Shown here piece after piece: positions 6,274-6,846 of a stretch of 6,846 nucleotides of DNA (position 1 is the stretch's first letter; each line of letters opens with the position of its first letter). Location of the stretch: assembly GCA_002791255.1 (NCBI GenBank), contig PFWS01000025.1, forward strand, positions 1-6,846. The letters run 5' to 3'. This stretch comes from Candidatus Uhrbacteria bacterium CG_4_9_14_3_um_filter_36_7 (lineage in GTDB: Bacteria; Patescibacteriota; Patescibacteriia; UBA9934; GWF2-40-263). A program made the translations under genes and the position numbers. Below the pieces are notes generated by a model. That model searched no databases, was not told where the DNA came from, and saw only the letters and a program-made list of their open reading frames with translations.

Positions 6274-6325
6274 CCAGTGCCCTGCTTGCTGCGCTTTGTG
6301 AATAGCGCGCACAACAGGACACTGG
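6274..6325. other. Long imperfect hairpin between the two unrecognised genes
   Basis: CCAGTG (6274-6279) pairs with CACTGG (6320-6325). After a C-A mismatch, CCTG (6281-6284) pairs with CAGG (6315-6318), TTG (6286-6288) with CAA (6312-6314) and GCGCT (6291-6295) with AGCGC (6304-6308), closing an 8-nt loop. Neither strand has a clean T-run after it. On the minus strand it is followed by a broken T-rich stretch, so it could be a weak terminator, an mRNA-stabilising structure between the two genes, or an unrecognised structured RNA. Confidence 0.55.
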
Positions 6326-6350
6326 GCGTAAAAAAACAGAATTCGTCACA

Positions 6351-6824
6351 TCAGATCTGAATGCTGTCCAGATCAAAAATCTCTCCGGAGACTGTATCTG
6401 CATCTGCCACCGTTCTCTCCAACCTGTTAACAGCCTCGAGGAGAACGTCTGTCACACGTTCAATAGACATGGTGGGTCTTCGTTCAACCGAACTTTCTCC
6501 AACTACCCATCTGTCTGTGCTGAAAATATAACAATGTTCACCCAAAATATATGACCACTCAGGCTCCGAATAAGCATGCGTTGAAATTTCTTCCACCAAG
6601 TCCCTAACCTTCAATTTTCGAGACACCTCCAACATAAAAAATTCCTCAAGATCCGGTCGAGGACGGCTGTTCATCTGAAACAAAACATTCTCAACTACTT
6701 CCCACGCCCCAGCCCAATTTGACCTTTCCAACTCTTTAATAACGAGACGTGCTATCATGAACAAACAGTCGTCAAAAGAAGCAACCAACAAAGCCGTAGA
6801 AGGAAGCGTATAGCGCTCCTCCAT
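6351..6824 (-). CDS. Unrecognised protein, at least 157 aa, start uncertain
   Basis: I do not recognise a family. From the ATG at 6824 the product is 157 residues ending at a TGA, but the frame stays open to the window edge, so a longer protein is possible. No Shine-Dalgarno sequence is visible in the 22 bases before the ATG; instead GGAGGAG forms the first codons after it. The sequence has STALLV (9-14), a hydrophobic helix (about 20-30), ELER (31-34), two tryptophans (37, 41), a Glu/Asp-rich helical middle, and the C-terminus GEIFDLDSIQI. There is no lipoprotein motif and no convincing membrane anchor. Codons are richer in G and C than in der or the LCP gene. It probably belongs with the 356-aa protein downstream, given the shared terminal patterns and the same strand. 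Confidence 0.7.
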   Translation of the reverse strand: MEERYTLPSTALLVASFDDCLFMIARLVIKELERSNWAGAWEVVENVLFQMNSRPRPDLEEFFMLEVSRKLKVRDLVEEISTHAYSEPEWSYILGEHCYIFSTDRWVVGESSVERRPTMSIERVTDVLLEAVNRLERTVADADTVSGEIFDLDSIQI

Positions 6825-6846
6825 AAGGCTTGCACGTCTGGCCGGA

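Noticed and set aside
6184..6353. The frame of the 157-aa protein stays open for about 34 codons past its TGA, suggesting readthrough or TGA recoding
   Set aside because: The extension runs through the T7 run and the hairpin, has no protein-like pattern and meets another TGA; no other gene needs TGA as a sense codon.

Overview
The window looks like chromosomal DNA from an AT-rich bacterium with compact gene packing, probably a Patescibacteria/CPR lineage. That placement is an inference from the gene set, the lysine-rich composition, the absence of Shine-Dalgarno (SD) sequences before the housekeeping genes, and unrecognisable proteins next to universal ones. No gene needs an in-frame TGA and one gene ends in TGA, so nothing points to the TGA=Gly code of some CPR groups.

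Left part (1-1203, minus strand): a probable two-gene transcript of signal peptidase I (lepB) followed 12 nt later by histidyl-tRNA synthetase (hisS), which is cut by the window edge. Middle intergenic region (1204-1612): a doubtful 48-codon ORF, a complete tRNA-Val(CAC) with encoded CCA and its own promoter-like boxes, two consecutive hairpins that look like terminators, and a promoter whose -35 box lies in the loop of the second terminator. Central operon (1613-5079, plus strand): a LytR-CpsA-Psr (LCP) cell-envelope ligase with a LytR_C domain, the double GTPase Der (EngA), and peptidyl-tRNA hydrolase (Pth). The first two genes are 6 nt apart and the last two 32 nt apart. This operon links envelope assembly, ribosome maturation and peptidyl-tRNA recycling.

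Right part (5111-6846, minus strand): two proteins I do not recognise. They face the Pth gene tail to tail across a 31-nt gap that holds a strong terminator for the minus strand. This block looks richer in G+C (one sampled line at 6361 is 50% G+C, against 33% for one inside der), and one of its genes has a perfect AGGAGG. The two proteins appear to share an N-terminal (S/T)TAL...ELER...W pattern and a C-terminal IFDxDS tail. This is the best candidate for something undescribed, possibly a small paralogous family. There is no CRISPR array, transposase, integrase or recognisable defence gene here.
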